This document shows positions 47,174-56,883 of a DNA stretch of 64,000 bases, piece after piece (within the stretch, counting starts at the first letter, position 1; each line of letters starts with the position of its first letter). Below the pieces are notes generated by a model that was not told the origin of the DNA, searched no databases, and saw only the letters and a list, made by a program, of their open reading frames with translations. This stretch comes from Marinomonas sp. CT5 (lineage in GTDB: Bacteria > Pseudomonadota > Gammaproteobacteria > Pseudomonadales > Marinomonadaceae): assembly GCF_018336975.1 (NCBI RefSeq), contig NZ_CP025572.1, positions 890,460 to 954,459 of the forward strand. Direction: 5' to 3'. Made by a program: the position numbers and the translations under genes.

Positions 47174-49066
47174 TTATTTCTCTGCCTTTTTTAAATCTAG
47201 AGTAAAACGGCTTCCTGTCTCGGGTGTAGAAGAGACTCTAATTTGGCCGCCAAAATCTTGAATGATGTTGTAGCTTATCGATAAGCCTAGGCCGAGGCCT
47301 TGACCCACTTCTTTTTGGGTGAAAAATGGGTCGAAAATTTGTTCCAACTGGCTTTCTTCAATGCCAGTTCCTGTATCCGTAACATCAATCATTACTCTGT
47401 CATCTTGCTCACAGACTGTTATGGATAACTGCTTGATAGACGAGCTTGATAAGGCATCAACCGCATTGCTAATAAGATTGACCATGACTTGTTCTAGCCG
47501 AATGGGTTCCGCAAGAACATATAAAGGTGCTGAGCTTGTGTGATAGTTGAGTGTGCAACACTGGTCGATTATCTGACTAGACATCAGCTCAATGGCATCT
47601 TTAATGACCGAATCTAAGGCGACAGGAGTTAGCTCTGTACCAGCAACCCGAGCAAATGCTTTAAGATGTTTGGTAATTCTGGTGATTTTGCTAAGTAACT
47701 GACTAATCTTATCTAAACTATTTTGTGCTTTTTCTACTTGGTCTTTTTCCATATGCCGCCCTGCTGTGTGTAAATGGCTAGCTACTGCAGTTAAAGGTTG
47801 GTTTATTTCATGGGTGATACCTACGCCAAGCTGCCCTAACGCTGCAAGTTTTCCCGCTTGAACTAATTCGTTTTGTGCCGCTTTTAATTGCGCCTCTGCG
47901 GCAACTCTTTCTTCGATTTCTGCAGCGAGAGCTTGGTTTGTCTTTTCTACAGCGATGGCCGTTTGTTGAAAATATTGGAGATCTTTGGCCATACTTGAAA
48001 CCTCATCGTGACCAACAATACGTATTTTTGTGTCTAGCTGAGAACTAGCAATAGCTCGCATATTTCGTTGCAGTTCAATGATGCGTTGCAATACATTACG
48101 ACGTACATAGAACCAAGAAATAGCGCATGCAATACTAAGGCTAATGAGAGACAGTAAGAGGATATTTCGAATACTGCTGTTGATGGATTTGATGGCATCT
48201 TCGAGCGAACCGCGGATGCTAGTATTGGTGTAATTGGTATATTGATTGATTTGTGCCGCTAATTGTTGAATGTGCTGTTGGCTATTTTCTAAGAGAAAAC
48301 TTTGTTGATAGAGTAGATCCAGTTCTTCATTTTTTAGCTGAAAGAGTTCACCTTGGCGAGAACTCATGGTCAGTAAGTCGAGTAGTGATTGGCGTAACGG
48401 TAGCGGCACTTGTGGTAATAATGTCAGGTATTGTGCAATTTCAGAGCCGAGCTTTTCAAGTCGTAAAAAAGTGTAGTCCAGCTCATTAAAAGAAGCATCA
48501 TTACTAACTTTTTCTATTAACCCTGAAAAATAATACAGCCGATTAATGACTTGCCCCAATTCTATAGAACGTTCTAACTGATCCATTTGAGCAATGAGGT
48601 CCTGAAATAAAGGAAAAATGAGCTGTGATTGTGTGGCTAGTTCCCGCCTTATAACTTCACGACGTTCTACACTCTGGTTTAGTAATGCTAAGCTGTTTTG
48701 AATTTGTGTAATGAGTTCAAGAAAATAGCGGTTGTAATCCGGTAAATTACGCATGAGCGCATCCATTTCATTGATGGCGGCATTCAATTCCTTCATGGTT
48801 TTCTCTCTGGATATGGATGCGTCACTGGTTACGAGTAGAGGGGCGTTGGCCACGATTTGACGGCTCTTATCGTTTAATCGAGCGGCGGCATCGAGTCCTG
48901 GGATATCTTGATATTTAAGTAACAACAGACGATCGCTAAGTTGAAGATACGTATTTGTTGCCAAACCGCTTGCAACAATCGTGATGGAAGATATCAGCAC
49001 AAAAGCTAAGAACAGCCTGCCACCAATACCAATATTGCGCAGCCAAAAAAATGTGGGGTTACCCAT
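47174..49066 (-). CDS. Membrane sensor histidine kinase (TorS/DctB-like)
   Basis: The 630-residue kinase has membrane segments at about 17-36 and 301-320 around a large helical periplasmic domain that looks like the TorS sensor bundle. A HAMP domain follows (about 320-373), then a coiled coil, the H-box GITHEINQPLTA with His419, and an ATPase domain with N-box NLISNAVDAL, DTGTGI and GQGLGLGL. It should phosphorylate the adjacent regulator. TorS-type domains are known to read a signal through a periplasmic binding protein; the PhnD-like protein in this locus is a candidate partner. Confidence 0.9.
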   Translation of the reverse strand: MGNPTFFWLRNIGIGGRLFLAFVLISSITIVASGLATNTYLQLSDRLLLLKYQDIPGLDAAARLNDKSRQIVANAPLLVTSDASISREKTMKELNAAINEMDALMRNLPDYNRYFLELITQIQNSLALLNQSVERREVIRRELATQSQLIFPLFQDLIAQMDQLERSIELGQVINRLYYFSGLIEKVSNDASFNELDYTFLRLEKLGSEIAQYLTLLPQVPLPLRQSLLDLLTMSSRQGELFQLKNEELDLLYQQSFLLENSQQHIQQLAAQINQYTNYTNTSIRGSLEDAIKSINSSIRNILLLSLISLSIACAISWFYVRRNVLQRIIELQRNMRAIASSQLDTKIRIVGHDEVSSMAKDLQYFQQTAIAVEKTNQALAAEIEERVAAEAQLKAAQNELVQAGKLAALGQLGVGITHEINQPLTAVASHLHTAGRHMEKDQVEKAQNSLDKISQLLSKITRITKHLKAFARVAGTELTPVALDSVIKDAIELMSSQIIDQCCTLNYHTSSAPLYVLAEPIRLEQVMVNLISNAVDALSSSSIKQLSITVCEQDDRVMIDVTDTGTGIEESQLEQIFDPFFTQKEVGQGLGLGLSISYNIIQDFGGQIRVSSTPETGSRFTLDLKKAEK

Positions 49067-49104
49067 TAATCTGTACCTTATTATTTTTATATTAGATTAC
49101 TTAA

Positions 49105-49121
49105 TGAAAGATTGATGCCAA
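49105..49121 (-). promoter_or_regulatory. Sigma54-like promoter of the kinase-regulator operon (imperfect)
   Basis: On the minus strand TTGGCATCAATCTTTCA has a perfect -24 half identical in eight bases to that of phnD, and the correct spacing, but the -12 reads TTTC instead of TTGC. It would give a start near 49094, with a leader of about 28 bases. Confidence 0.45.
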
Positions 49122-49156
49122 CTTTCAGGGCTTATTACTATGAGGTTTCGTTTATA

Positions 49157-49180
49157 TTGAGGACAAAATTGTCCCATCAC
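49157..49180. promoter_or_regulatory. Second copy of the activator-type inverted repeat
   Basis: The perfect palindrome core GGACAAAATTGTCC (49161-49174) is followed by CAT. Aligned with 45766-45791, both share GGAC-N6-GTC(C/T)CAT. It lies 38 bp upstream of the -24-like element of the kinase operon, between this operon and the divergent coiled-coil gene. Confidence 0.65.
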
Positions 49181-49361
49181 AAGTTTTTACTCTTTTTTTG
49201 TTTGTCCAACGGGCGTCGGTTTTTTTAGAGAGTAGAAGGAGTCATTTTGTATTGTTCTACTTTTTAGGAGAGCGGTAAAAAAATGTAGGTTTGATGGTTT
49301 CATCAGGAATATCATTCTATGATGATTTATTAGCCAAAATTTAGAGTAGGGTTTACACAGT

Positions 49362-50942
49362 ATGTTGATCTGGCAATGGGGTTTGATTGCTTCTAGTGCA
49401 CTTCTTTTTGTGATCCTAGTGTTTATGCTAACAAGGTACTTTTCTCTAAGAAAAGTCGCTCGTGATGTCGGTGTAATCAATAAGGAATCTGATAAGAAAA
49501 AAGAGTTAGAAGAAAATGCCTCAGCAGAAGAAAAAATGCAGTGGCTTAGTTTACTGGAGCAGCAGAAAAATCTTTGTGTGCAGATGCTTGGCGAGTTATC
49601 TAAGGCTGATGTTCAAGGTAAAGCCGCTTTATCTTGTTGGTCAATTTTTTTAGATATCGAAATGCACATTCTAAAACAAGATATTCCAATGGATGACATT
49701 CCTGAGTTATTAGAAGCTTTTAAAGAGCTTTTGGATAGAGTCGATCGTGCTCAGGAGGTCGATGCTTTATTGAAAGCGATTAAAGTGAATCAATCGTTAC
49801 TCAAAGAATTAAGTAAAGTGATTCAAAAGGCTGGTGATAAGGTATTTGCACAGGTAGATATTACTTCTGAGTTGAACTTACGTCTCGATAAGCTTCAGGG
49901 ACAATTAATGCAAGAAACGGACTTGGATGATTCTCTTGCCTTATTGCGTGCTGAAATAGCCAGTATGTATGAGTTTATTGAACGGCTTAAGTTGCGCTTA
50001 GATGAGGTTAAACAAGAGGGAGAGGATGCGGTTTATATTGATGCCTTAGAAACCTTCTTAAGTGATACTGGTCAATCAGAGTTTTTGCATTCGGTTCGCT
50101 CGGAATTGGACGATAAAGTATCAGATCTTAAGCAACTAGCTGCTTACCAAAAAGCCATTATTGTTGATTTAAAAGAACAAGCTCGAAAATCTAAGCATGG
50201 TTATGAGGGAGATGGTAAACACATAGGTGTTTATGATATTTCCATTGTGCGTTTGGAAAAAGCATTACTTGAAAGTGATCGCGTTGTTAAGCGACTAGAG
50301 GGGAAGCTCGAAAGTTTACAAACAATTAAATACAACCTGAATATTGATGTGATGAAGCGTGATGAAGCATTGAAGCAGAAAAAAGCCTTGCTGGATCAGC
50401 AGGAGGGAAATTCGTCGCAGAGCGTTGATATCTATAATGTGTTTGATGAAGAACGAAATACGATGCAAAACATGGAGGATTTACTGCATAGAGATTCTTA
50501 TACCGAGGAGTCTGATAATTTTGCTAATGAGCAAGCTTCTAAATTAAGTTCGTTACGTACTATGGTAAATGAGTCTGAGCTTTATGTAGAAATGTTAGAG
50601 CACGACTTGGAAAAGGCGAGAGTGTTGCGGGAAAGTTTAGAATTAAAGCTTAAAAATCCAGAGTTGCTGATGAACTCTGTTGATGAAGAGGAGTTAAATT
50701 CACAGTTAGAGCAAGATCTAAGAGAGGTAGAAAATTTAAAAGAAATCAATGAAGAGTTAATGGATGAGAAAAAACGCCTTCAAGCTGAACTGTTCGACGG
50801 TCAGTCTCAGACCGAAGAGTTTAACAAACTGAAGAAAAAAATTGATGAGTTAGACGTCAAAATAGAATCAGTACAAAAGAATTATGTTGAGATGGAAGAG
50901 CGCTATCTGGCAGCTTTGATGGCCCAAGATGACAATAATTAG
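49362..50942 (+). CDS. Membrane-anchored long coiled-coil protein, unknown function
   Basis: The 526-residue protein has one N-terminal membrane segment (about 5-26) followed by basic residues, so the rest should be cytoplasmic. Nearly all of the remainder is charged, heptad-like coiled coil (about 36-75, 130-290, 300-345, 375-520), with few aromatic residues and no catalytic motif. The last segment is rich in Glu and Lys. I do not recognise a family. The layout recalls cell-envelope scaffolds, but this is only a resemblance. It is divergent from the kinase operon and convergent with recX, 11 bases apart. Confidence 0.8.
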   Translation: MLIWQWGLIASSALLFVILVFMLTRYFSLRKVARDVGVINKESDKKKELEENASAEEKMQWLSLLEQQKNLCVQMLGELSKADVQGKAALSCWSIFLDIEMHILKQDIPMDDIPELLEAFKELLDRVDRAQEVDALLKAIKVNQSLLKELSKVIQKAGDKVFAQVDITSELNLRLDKLQGQLMQETDLDDSLALLRAEIASMYEFIERLKLRLDEVKQEGEDAVYIDALETFLSDTGQSEFLHSVRSELDDKVSDLKQLAAYQKAIIVDLKEQARKSKHGYEGDGKHIGVYDISIVRLEKALLESDRVVKRLEGKLESLQTIKYNLNIDVMKRDEALKQKKALLDQQEGNSSQSVDIYNVFDEERNTMQNMEDLLHRDSYTEESDNFANEQASKLSSLRTMVNESELYVEMLEHDLEKARVLRESLELKLKNPELLMNSVDEEELNSQLEQDLREVENLKEINEELMDEKKRLQAELFDGQSQTEEFNKLKKKIDELDVKIESVQKNYVEMEERYLAALMAQDDNN

Positions 50943-50953
50943 TGTGCTTGAGG

Positions 50954-51415
50954 CTAGTACCGATTATCGTCTTCTTTAGAGGAAAGTGCGTATTTTATTT
51001 GCTCAAAATCAAATCCGCGATACTGAAGGTAACGAGACTGCTTGGCTTTTTCCTTAAAATCTTTGGTTACATCTTCTCCAAAACGACGTTCTTTTAGCTG
51101 TCTAGCGAGTTCAAACCAGTCGGCATCTTCATTCGCTATGGCTTCTTTGGCAAGTGAGCTACTTATCCCTTTTTGAGTCAATTCTTGTAAAATTCTATTT
51201 GCGCCCAAAGGTTTACTGAGTCGGCTTCGTACAAAAATTTCCGCGAAACGTTTGTCATTTAGATAGTTAATTTCTTTTAATTTTTCGATTGTTGTGCAAA
51301 TTTCTTCTTCACTATGTCCTTTTGATTTTAGTTTATTGGCTAGCTCTTTGCTGCTGTGTTCTCTGTAGCTCAATAGTGATAAAGCTTGATCTAAAGTGGA
51401 GAGTTGTTCCTTCAT
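50954..51415 (-). CDS. recX: Regulatory protein RecX
   Basis: The 153-residue protein shows the three-helix repeat pattern of RecX: ALSLLSYREHSSKELANKLKSKG, INYLNDKRFAEIFVRSRL, GANRILQELTQKGIS and RYLQYRGFDFEQIKYAL. RecX binds RecA filaments and limits their activity. recA is not adjacent; the upstream neighbour is dadA on the other strand. Confidence 0.93.
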   Translation of the reverse strand: MKEQLSTLDQALSLLSYREHSSKELANKLKSKGHSEEEICTTIEKLKEINYLNDKRFAEIFVRSRLSKPLGANRILQELTQKGISSSLAKEAIANEDADWFELARQLKERRFGEDVTKDFKEKAKQSRYLQYRGFDFEQIKYALSSKEDDNRY

Positions 51416-51610
51416 GTTTTTATCTTCATTTTTCTAAATGGATTGTTATCTTAGCAGTTGAATAATGTCTTTGCATTTATTTGTTATTGACTTCAAATAT
51501 CATTATTTATAGTTTTTTATTCTGTATATATATCATAAAATAGATGATAAAACTTAATATATTGTGCAAATATAGCTGATATGACTTTTCATTTTGTTTG
51601 AGGTTTTTCT

Positions 51611-52864
51611 ATGCGTGTTTGCGTCCTAGGTGCGGGTGTTGTTGGTTTGACATCGGCCTATTATTTGGCGAAAAAAGGTTTTGATGTGACAGTGATTGAT
51701 CGTCAAGAGGGAGTGGCTCTTGAGACGAGCTTTGCTAACGCTGGGCAAATTTCACCTGGTTATTCTGCTCCTTGGGCGGCACCTGGTATCCCCTTTAAAG
51801 CCATTAAGTGGCTGATGCAGAAACATGCTCCTTTAAAAGTCAGTATTGATCCAGAGCCGAAGAAGTTGGCTTGGATGGGGCAGATGTTGGCAAATTGCAC
51901 TGAAAAAGCTTATGACGTGAATAAGTCCCGTATGGTGGCTTTGGCAGAGTACAGCCGCGATCAATTTATTGCTATGCGTAAAGATATTGGTATTCAGTAC
52001 GATGATGGGCAAGGGGGGCTGACTCAACTTTTTCGTAAAAATGAGCAAGTTGAGGCCTCAGAAAAAGACATCAAAGTTCTAAAAGCATTAAATGTAGCCC
52101 ATCAGGTGTTAACGCCTGCTCAGATTCTAGAAGTTGAGCCTGGTTTGGCTCCGGTAATCGATAAATTTAAAGGTGGTTTGCGCTTAGTTGGAGATGAAAC
52201 GGGTGATTGCTTTACTTTTTGCCAAGAGTTAAAAAAACACTGCGATCAATTAGGTGTGGAATTTAAGTTTAATACATCGGTTGAGCGCTTAGTCGTGGAA
52301 AGTGGTAAAGTACGCGCCGTTAAAACCGATCAGGGAGATTTTGAGTTTGATAATGTCTTAGTATCAATAGGCAGTTACTCAAAAGAACTACTCAAAGCGA
52401 TTGATATCTCTATACCGGTTTATCCTGTGAAAGGCTATTCCTTGACTGTGCCCATTACAGACTCACAGTTTGCTCCGATCTCTACCGTAATGGATGAAAC
52501 CTATAAAGTGGCCGTCACTCGATTAGGCGGTCGTATTCGTGCCGCCGGTACCGCGGAGCTAAATGGTTATAATCTTGAATTGCCCAAAGTTCGTACAGAA
52601 ACCATTACTCATGTGGTTCACGATTTGTTTAATCAGGGTTGTGATCTGTCTCAGGCGGACTATTGGACTGGGTTGCGTCCAATGACCCCAGATGGAACGC
52701 CTGTGGTTGGACGAACGGATATTGCTGGTTTGTATTTGAATACAGGGCATGGGACATTGGGTTGGACTATGAGTTGTGGTTCTGCTGCGGTGATTGCCGA
52801 TATTATGTCCGGTGATAAGGCCGATATTGATTCGCAAGATCTTTCTATACAGCGTTATAAGTAA
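51611..52864 (+). CDS. dadA: D-amino acid dehydrogenase, small subunit
   Basis: The 417-residue FAD enzyme has the N-terminal dinucleotide fold VLGAGVVGLTSAYYLA, ETSFANAGQISPGYSAPWAAPG, RIRAAGTAEL, and C-terminal GLRPMTPDGTPVVG and GHGTLGWTMSCGSA. It oxidises D-alanine and other D-amino acids at the membrane. The racemase gene follows by 32 bases, as in the dadAX operon. The upstream 195 bases are very A+T-rich and hold the promoter. Confidence 0.97.
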   Translation: MRVCVLGAGVVGLTSAYYLAKKGFDVTVIDRQEGVALETSFANAGQISPGYSAPWAAPGIPFKAIKWLMQKHAPLKVSIDPEPKKLAWMGQMLANCTEKAYDVNKSRMVALAEYSRDQFIAMRKDIGIQYDDGQGGLTQLFRKNEQVEASEKDIKVLKALNVAHQVLTPAQILEVEPGLAPVIDKFKGGLRLVGDETGDCFTFCQELKKHCDQLGVEFKFNTSVERLVVESGKVRAVKTDQGDFEFDNVLVSIGSYSKELLKAIDISIPVYPVKGYSLTVPITDSQFAPISTVMDETYKVAVTRLGGRIRAAGTAELNGYNLELPKVRTETITHVVHDLFNQGCDLSQADYWTGLRPMTPDGTPVVGRTDIAGLYLNTGHGTLGWTMSCGSAAVIADIMSGDKADIDSQDLSIQRYK

Positions 52865-52896
52865 TAATGACGCTTTAAAAAGTTTAAGGGGTAAAG

Positions 52897-53991
52897 ATGG
52901 CAAGGCCACTTACGGCAACGGTAGATCTGGAAGCGATTTTACAAAACTATCGTTATGCAAAAAAATTACAGCCAACATGCAAGGCATTTGCTGTTGTGAA
53001 AAGTAATGCTTACGGCCATGGGGCAGTTGAGGTATCGCGTTACTTAGATGAAGAAGTCGATGCATTTGCAGTGGCCGCTATTGAAGAAGCGATTGCTTTA
53101 CGTGAGGCCGGTGTTGTTTCTCCTATTTTGTTACTAGAAGGTGTATTTGAAGGTGAGGAGTGGACGCTGTGCGAGAAATATGGTTTTTGGTCTGCTTTAG
53201 AAAACGCCCAACAGCTTGATGAATTGCACGCTAGTCAGGCAAAAATTGAAAAAATCTTTTTAAAGCTCGATTCTGGGATGCATCGCCTTGGTGTTGATAA
53301 AGAAACGGCTCCTGTATTTGTTTCTGCGTTGAAAGAGAGTGGGCAAGTGGGAGAGGTTGTTTTAATGACGCATTTCTCATGCGCAGATGATTTATCCGAT
53401 TTAACGACGATGCAGCAACTTGCCTATTTTGAGCAGGCACGACAAGCGATTGGTAACATTGATGCCAGTGTGGCGAACTCTGCGGCAATAATGAAGTGGA
53501 GTGTGCCAGAAGGTGGATGGATTCGGCCAGGTATTATGTTGTATGGCATTTCACCTTTTGCAGAAGTGAGTGGTCGAGCAATGGGGCTGCGTCCTGCAAT
53601 GACATTATCGTCAAAAGTCATTTCAACACGGAAACTTAAGCAAGGCGATCGAGTGGGTTATGGGCTAGGTTATGTCGCGGCTGAGGATCATATATTGGCC
53701 ACCGTAGCTGTTGGCTATGGCGATGGATACCCTCGACACGCTGAAAACGGTACGCCACTGCAAATTGATGGCAAGCCTGCTTGTTTGGCCGGACGTGTTT
53801 CCATGGATATGATTACCGTACGTATGAAAGACGCTGAAAATGAGCCGGCAATGGGGCAAGAAGTTGTGATTTGGGGTGGTGACGTACCTGTTGAAGAGGT
53901 GGCCGATTATGCCGGAACAATTGGCTATGAACTGGTGACTAGAATGACGGGGCGACCTCATTATCGTTATGTGCGTGGGGAGGATTCTTAG
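52897..53991 (+). CDS. dadX: Alanine racemase (catabolic, DadX type)
   Basis: The 364-residue PLP enzyme has [12 protein letters not shown] with the Schiff-base Lys35, [10 protein letters not shown], the [10 protein letters not shown] block and [11 protein letters not shown]. It converts L-alanine into D-alanine, which DadA then oxidises. The pairing with dadA indicates the catabolic DadX role; a biosynthetic Alr role cannot be excluded. Confidence 0.93.
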   Translation: MARPLTATVDLEAILQNYRYAKKLQPTCKAFAVVKSNAYGHGAVEVSRYLDEEVDAFAVAAIEEAIALREAGVVSPILLLEGVFEGEEWTLCEKYGFWSALENAQQLDELHASQAKIEKIFLKLDSGMHRLGVDKETAPVFVSALKESGQVGEVVLMTHFSCADDLSDLTTMQQLAYFEQARQAIGNIDASVANSAAIMKWSVPEGGWIRPGIMLYGISPFAEVSGRAMGLRPAMTLSSKVISTRKLKQGDRVGYGLGYVAAEDHILATVAVGYGDGYPRHAENGTPLQIDGKPACLAGRVSMDMITVRMKDAENEPAMGQEVVIWGGDVPVEEVADYAGTIGYELVTRMTGRPHYRYVRGEDS

Positions 53992-54010
53992 TAACCCTCT
54001 TGTTAGAAAG

Positions 54011-54057
54011 CTTAAGCAAAAGTGGTTTTGTCTCTGCAAATTCCGCTTTTGCTTAAG
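54011..54057. repeat. Long hairpin after the racemase gene
   Basis: CTTAAGCAAAAGTGG and CCGCTTTTGCTTAAG form a 15-bp stem with one wobble and a 17-base loop, 19 bases after the stop. The right arm contains TTTT, but no T-run follows the stem. It may end or stabilise the dadA-dadX transcript. Confidence 0.6.
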
Positions 54058-54220
54058 TTATGCACAAAATAAGCTTTAAATTACTGCGGTTTCTTTTGAA
54101 AACACCTATCCTTTGCGTGTACTATTTTGTGCTTTTCGTTGCATCGAATAGGCATATGCTAATCTGCCATTCTCGCAATCCAATTCGTCCAGAAAAATAG
54201 AGATAGAGACTCATCCCATT

Positions 54221-56839
54221 ATGAAGAGTTCTGAGTTACGCCAATCATTTTTATCGTACTTTGAAAGTAAACAGCATCAGATCGTGGAATCCAGTTCATT
54301 GGTTCCTGGAAATGACCCAACCTTGTTGTTCACCAACGCGGGTATGGTCCAGTTCAAAGATGTGTTTTTGGGGGAAGATATTCGCCCATACTCTCGTGCA
54401 ACCACGTCTCAGCGTTGTGTTCGAGCGGGTGGTAAACACAATGATCTAGAAAACGTTGGCTACACCGCGCGCCATCATACTTTCTTTGAAATGTTGGGTA
54501 ATTTCAGTTTTGGTGATTACTTTAAAAAAGAAGCCATTAACTATGCGTGGGAGTTCCTCACTGTCGTATTGAAATTGCCTACTGAAAAATTGTTGGTAAC
54601 CGTTTACGCGGATGATGATGAAGCGTTTGATATTTGGAATAAAGATATCGGTCTTCCTGAAGAAAAGATTATTCGCATTGGTGACAATAAGGGCGGCCGT
54701 TATCAGTCTGATAACTTCTGGGCGATGGGTGATACTGGGCCTTGTGGTCCATGTTCTGAAGTGTTTTATGATCATGGTGAGCATATTTGGGGTGGGCCTC
54801 CAGGTTCTCCGGAAGAAGACGGCGATCGCTTTATCGAAATTTGGAACGTGGTATTCATGCAGTTTAACCGTTCTGCAGATGGCACGATGTCACCATTGCC
54901 TAAACCTTCTGTTGATACTGGTATGGGATTGGAACGTATTGCTGCCATCTTACAAGGTGTCCACAGCAACTATGAAATTGATTTGTTTCAAAACCTAATT
55001 AAAGCATCTGCTGAAGTGGTGGGTACAAAAGATTTGGAAGCGCAATCATTGCGTGTTATTGCAGACCATATTCGCTCTTGTTCTTTCATGATAGTGGATG
55101 GTGTGATTCCATCTAACGAAGGTCGTGGTTATGTTTTGCGTCGCATTATTCGTCGCGCGATTCGTCACGGAAATAAGCTTGGTCAGAAAGGTGTGTTTTT
55201 TCACAAATTGGTGGAAGCGCTCGATGTGGAAATGGGTCAGGCTTATCCAGAGCTTACCAAGTTAAAAGAGCGCGTTGCTTCTATTCTATTAAAAGAAGAA
55301 GAGCAGTTTGCCAAAACCCTTGATCAAGGCATGAAGATTCTTGAAGAAGCGATTTCTGAGCTTGGTGATCAAAAAGTTATTCCAGGTGAAACTGTCTTTA
55401 AGCTTTACGATACTTATGGCTTTCCTGCTGATTTGACTAACGATGTGGCTCGTGAAAATGGGCTAGAAATTGATGAAGCTGGATTTGAAGTGGCGATGGA
55501 GGCACAGCGTGCCCGCGCGCGTTCCGCTAGTAATTTCTCTATGGATATGTCTGGATCGGTTTCGGTTGATGGTGTTACCGAGTTTACTGGCTATTCAGAC
55601 CTGAAAGGTCAAAGTTTAATTGAGCAAATTATTGTAGAAGGTGAATCCGTTTCTTCTTTACAGACAGGTCAATCTGGTCTCGTTATTTTAGCTGAAACGC
55701 CTTTCTATGGTGAATCCGGTGGTCAGGTTGGTGATCAAGGTTGGTTGCGTGGGCCTGCGGCTGCGAAAGTAACTAACACGACTAAGCAAGGCAAAGTGCA
55801 TTTACATCATGTTGATGTGCGTGAAGGAGAATTAACCGTAGGGGATTCGGTCACTGCGGAAGTGGATCGTTCGTTGCGTAATGCCACCGCGCTAAATCAC
55901 TCGGCAACGCATTTATTGCACGAGGCTTTACGCCGTGTGCTAGGTGATCATGTTCAACAGAAAGGGTCTTTAGTAAACCCTGAGCGCCTACGTTTTGACT
56001 TTTCTCATTTTGAAGGTATGACGGCTGCTGAGCTTGAGCAAGTAGAAGATATGGTCAATGAGCAGATTCGTTTGAACCATGAAGTGGTTACGGAAACCAT
56101 GGATATTGATGCGGCCAAAGCAAAAGGTGCTCAAGCTTTGTTTGGTGAAAAATACGAAAGCCAAGTGCGCGTGCTGACTATGGGGGCGGATTATTCCATT
56201 GAATTGTGTGGCGGTACTCACGTTTCTCGTACTGGTGATATCGGCTTGTTTAAAGTGGTTTCTGAGGGTGGTATCGCTTCAGGTGTGCGTCGTATTGAAG
56301 CATTAACAGGTAAGGCGGCTATTGATGCGACACGTCAGTCTGAAGCCGCGTTAGGTAAAATTGCAGGCTTATTTAAAGCCAGTAAAGAGGCTGCGCTTGA
56401 TAAAGTGGTGGCATTGAATGACCAAGCACGTGCATTGCAAAAAGAAATTGATCAGTTGAAAACGAAGCTGGCCGCTCAGGCAGGCGCTGATTTAGTGTCA
56501 CAAGCCATTGATATTAATGGCGGTAAGCTTTTGGTTGCTAAGGTAGAAATGGATGATCCAAAAGGGCTACGTGATCTGCTGGACGAATTAAAAAGCAAGC
56601 TTGAGTCAGCGGTTATTTTGTTGGCAGCAGTGAATGATGGCAAGGTTAGCCTGATTGCTGGTGTAACTAAGGAGTTGACGCAGAAGGTGAAGGCTGGCGA
56701 TTTGATTAAGACTATTGCACCTTTGGTTGATGGTAAAGGTGGCGGCCGTCCTGATATGGCACAGGCTGGTGGTAATAATCCTGATGGCCTGGCTGCTGCT
56801 CTTGAAATGGTGCCTGGTTGGGTTGCTGAGAGAGTTTAA
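54221..56839 (+). CDS. alaS: Alanyl-tRNA synthetase
   Basis: The 872-residue class II synthetase has the N-terminal catalytic core ([23 protein letters not shown]). The editing domain has [12 protein letters not shown] and [15 protein letters not shown] zinc-binding motifs, and the C-Ala domain carries [12 protein letters not shown]. The length matches E. coli (876). It is followed by lysC and csrA, as in Pseudomonas-type genomes. Confidence 0.98.
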   Translation: MKSSELRQSFLSYFESKQHQIVESSSLVPGNDPTLLFTNAGMVQFKDVFLGEDIRPYSRATTSQRCVRAGGKHNDLENVGYTARHHTFFEMLGNFSFGDYFKKEAINYAWEFLTVVLKLPTEKLLVTVYADDDEAFDIWNKDIGLPEEKIIRIGDNKGGRYQSDNFWAMGDTGPCGPCSEVFYDHGEHIWGGPPGSPEEDGDRFIEIWNVVFMQFNRSADGTMSPLPKPSVDTGMGLERIAAILQGVHSNYEIDLFQNLIKASAEVVGTKDLEAQSLRVIADHIRSCSFMIVDGVIPSNEGRGYVLRRIIRRAIRHGNKLGQKGVFFHKLVEALDVEMGQAYPELTKLKERVASILLKEEEQFAKTLDQGMKILEEAISELGDQKVIPGETVFKLYDTYGFPADLTNDVARENGLEIDEAGFEVAMEAQRARARSASNFSMDMSGSVSVDGVTEFTGYSDLKGQSLIEQIIVEGESVSSLQTGQSGLVILAETPFYGESGGQVGDQGWLRGPAAAKVTNTTKQGKVHLHHVDVREGELTVGDSVTAEVDRSLRNATALNHSATHLLHEALRRVLGDHVQQKGSLVNPERLRFDFSHFEGMTAAELEQVEDMVNEQIRLNHEVVTETMDIDAAKAKGAQALFGEKYESQVRVLTMGADYSIELCGGTHVSRTGDIGLFKVVSEGGIASGVRRIEALTGKAAIDATRQSEAALGKIAGLFKASKEAALDKVVALNDQARALQKEIDQLKTKLAAQAGADLVSQAIDINGGKLLVAKVEMDDPKGLRDLLDELKSKLESAVILLAAVNDGKVSLIAGVTKELTQKVKAGDLIKTIAPLVDGKGGGRPDMAQAGGNNPDGLAAALEMVPGWVAERV

Positions 56840-56883
56840 ATTGATTTGCTCTGTTTGAGCTTGGATTTGGGTAGTAAAAAAAT

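Noticed and set aside
45806..49066. Assignment as DctB/DctD dicarboxylate sensing pair
   Set aside because: Sequence resemblance is general for this regulator class, no dct transporter is adjacent, and the shared repeat links the pair to phnD.
49187..49480. Minus-strand open frame of 97 residues upstream of the kinase
   Set aside because: It overlaps the start of the coiled-coil gene in antisense, has no ribosome site and no family resemblance.
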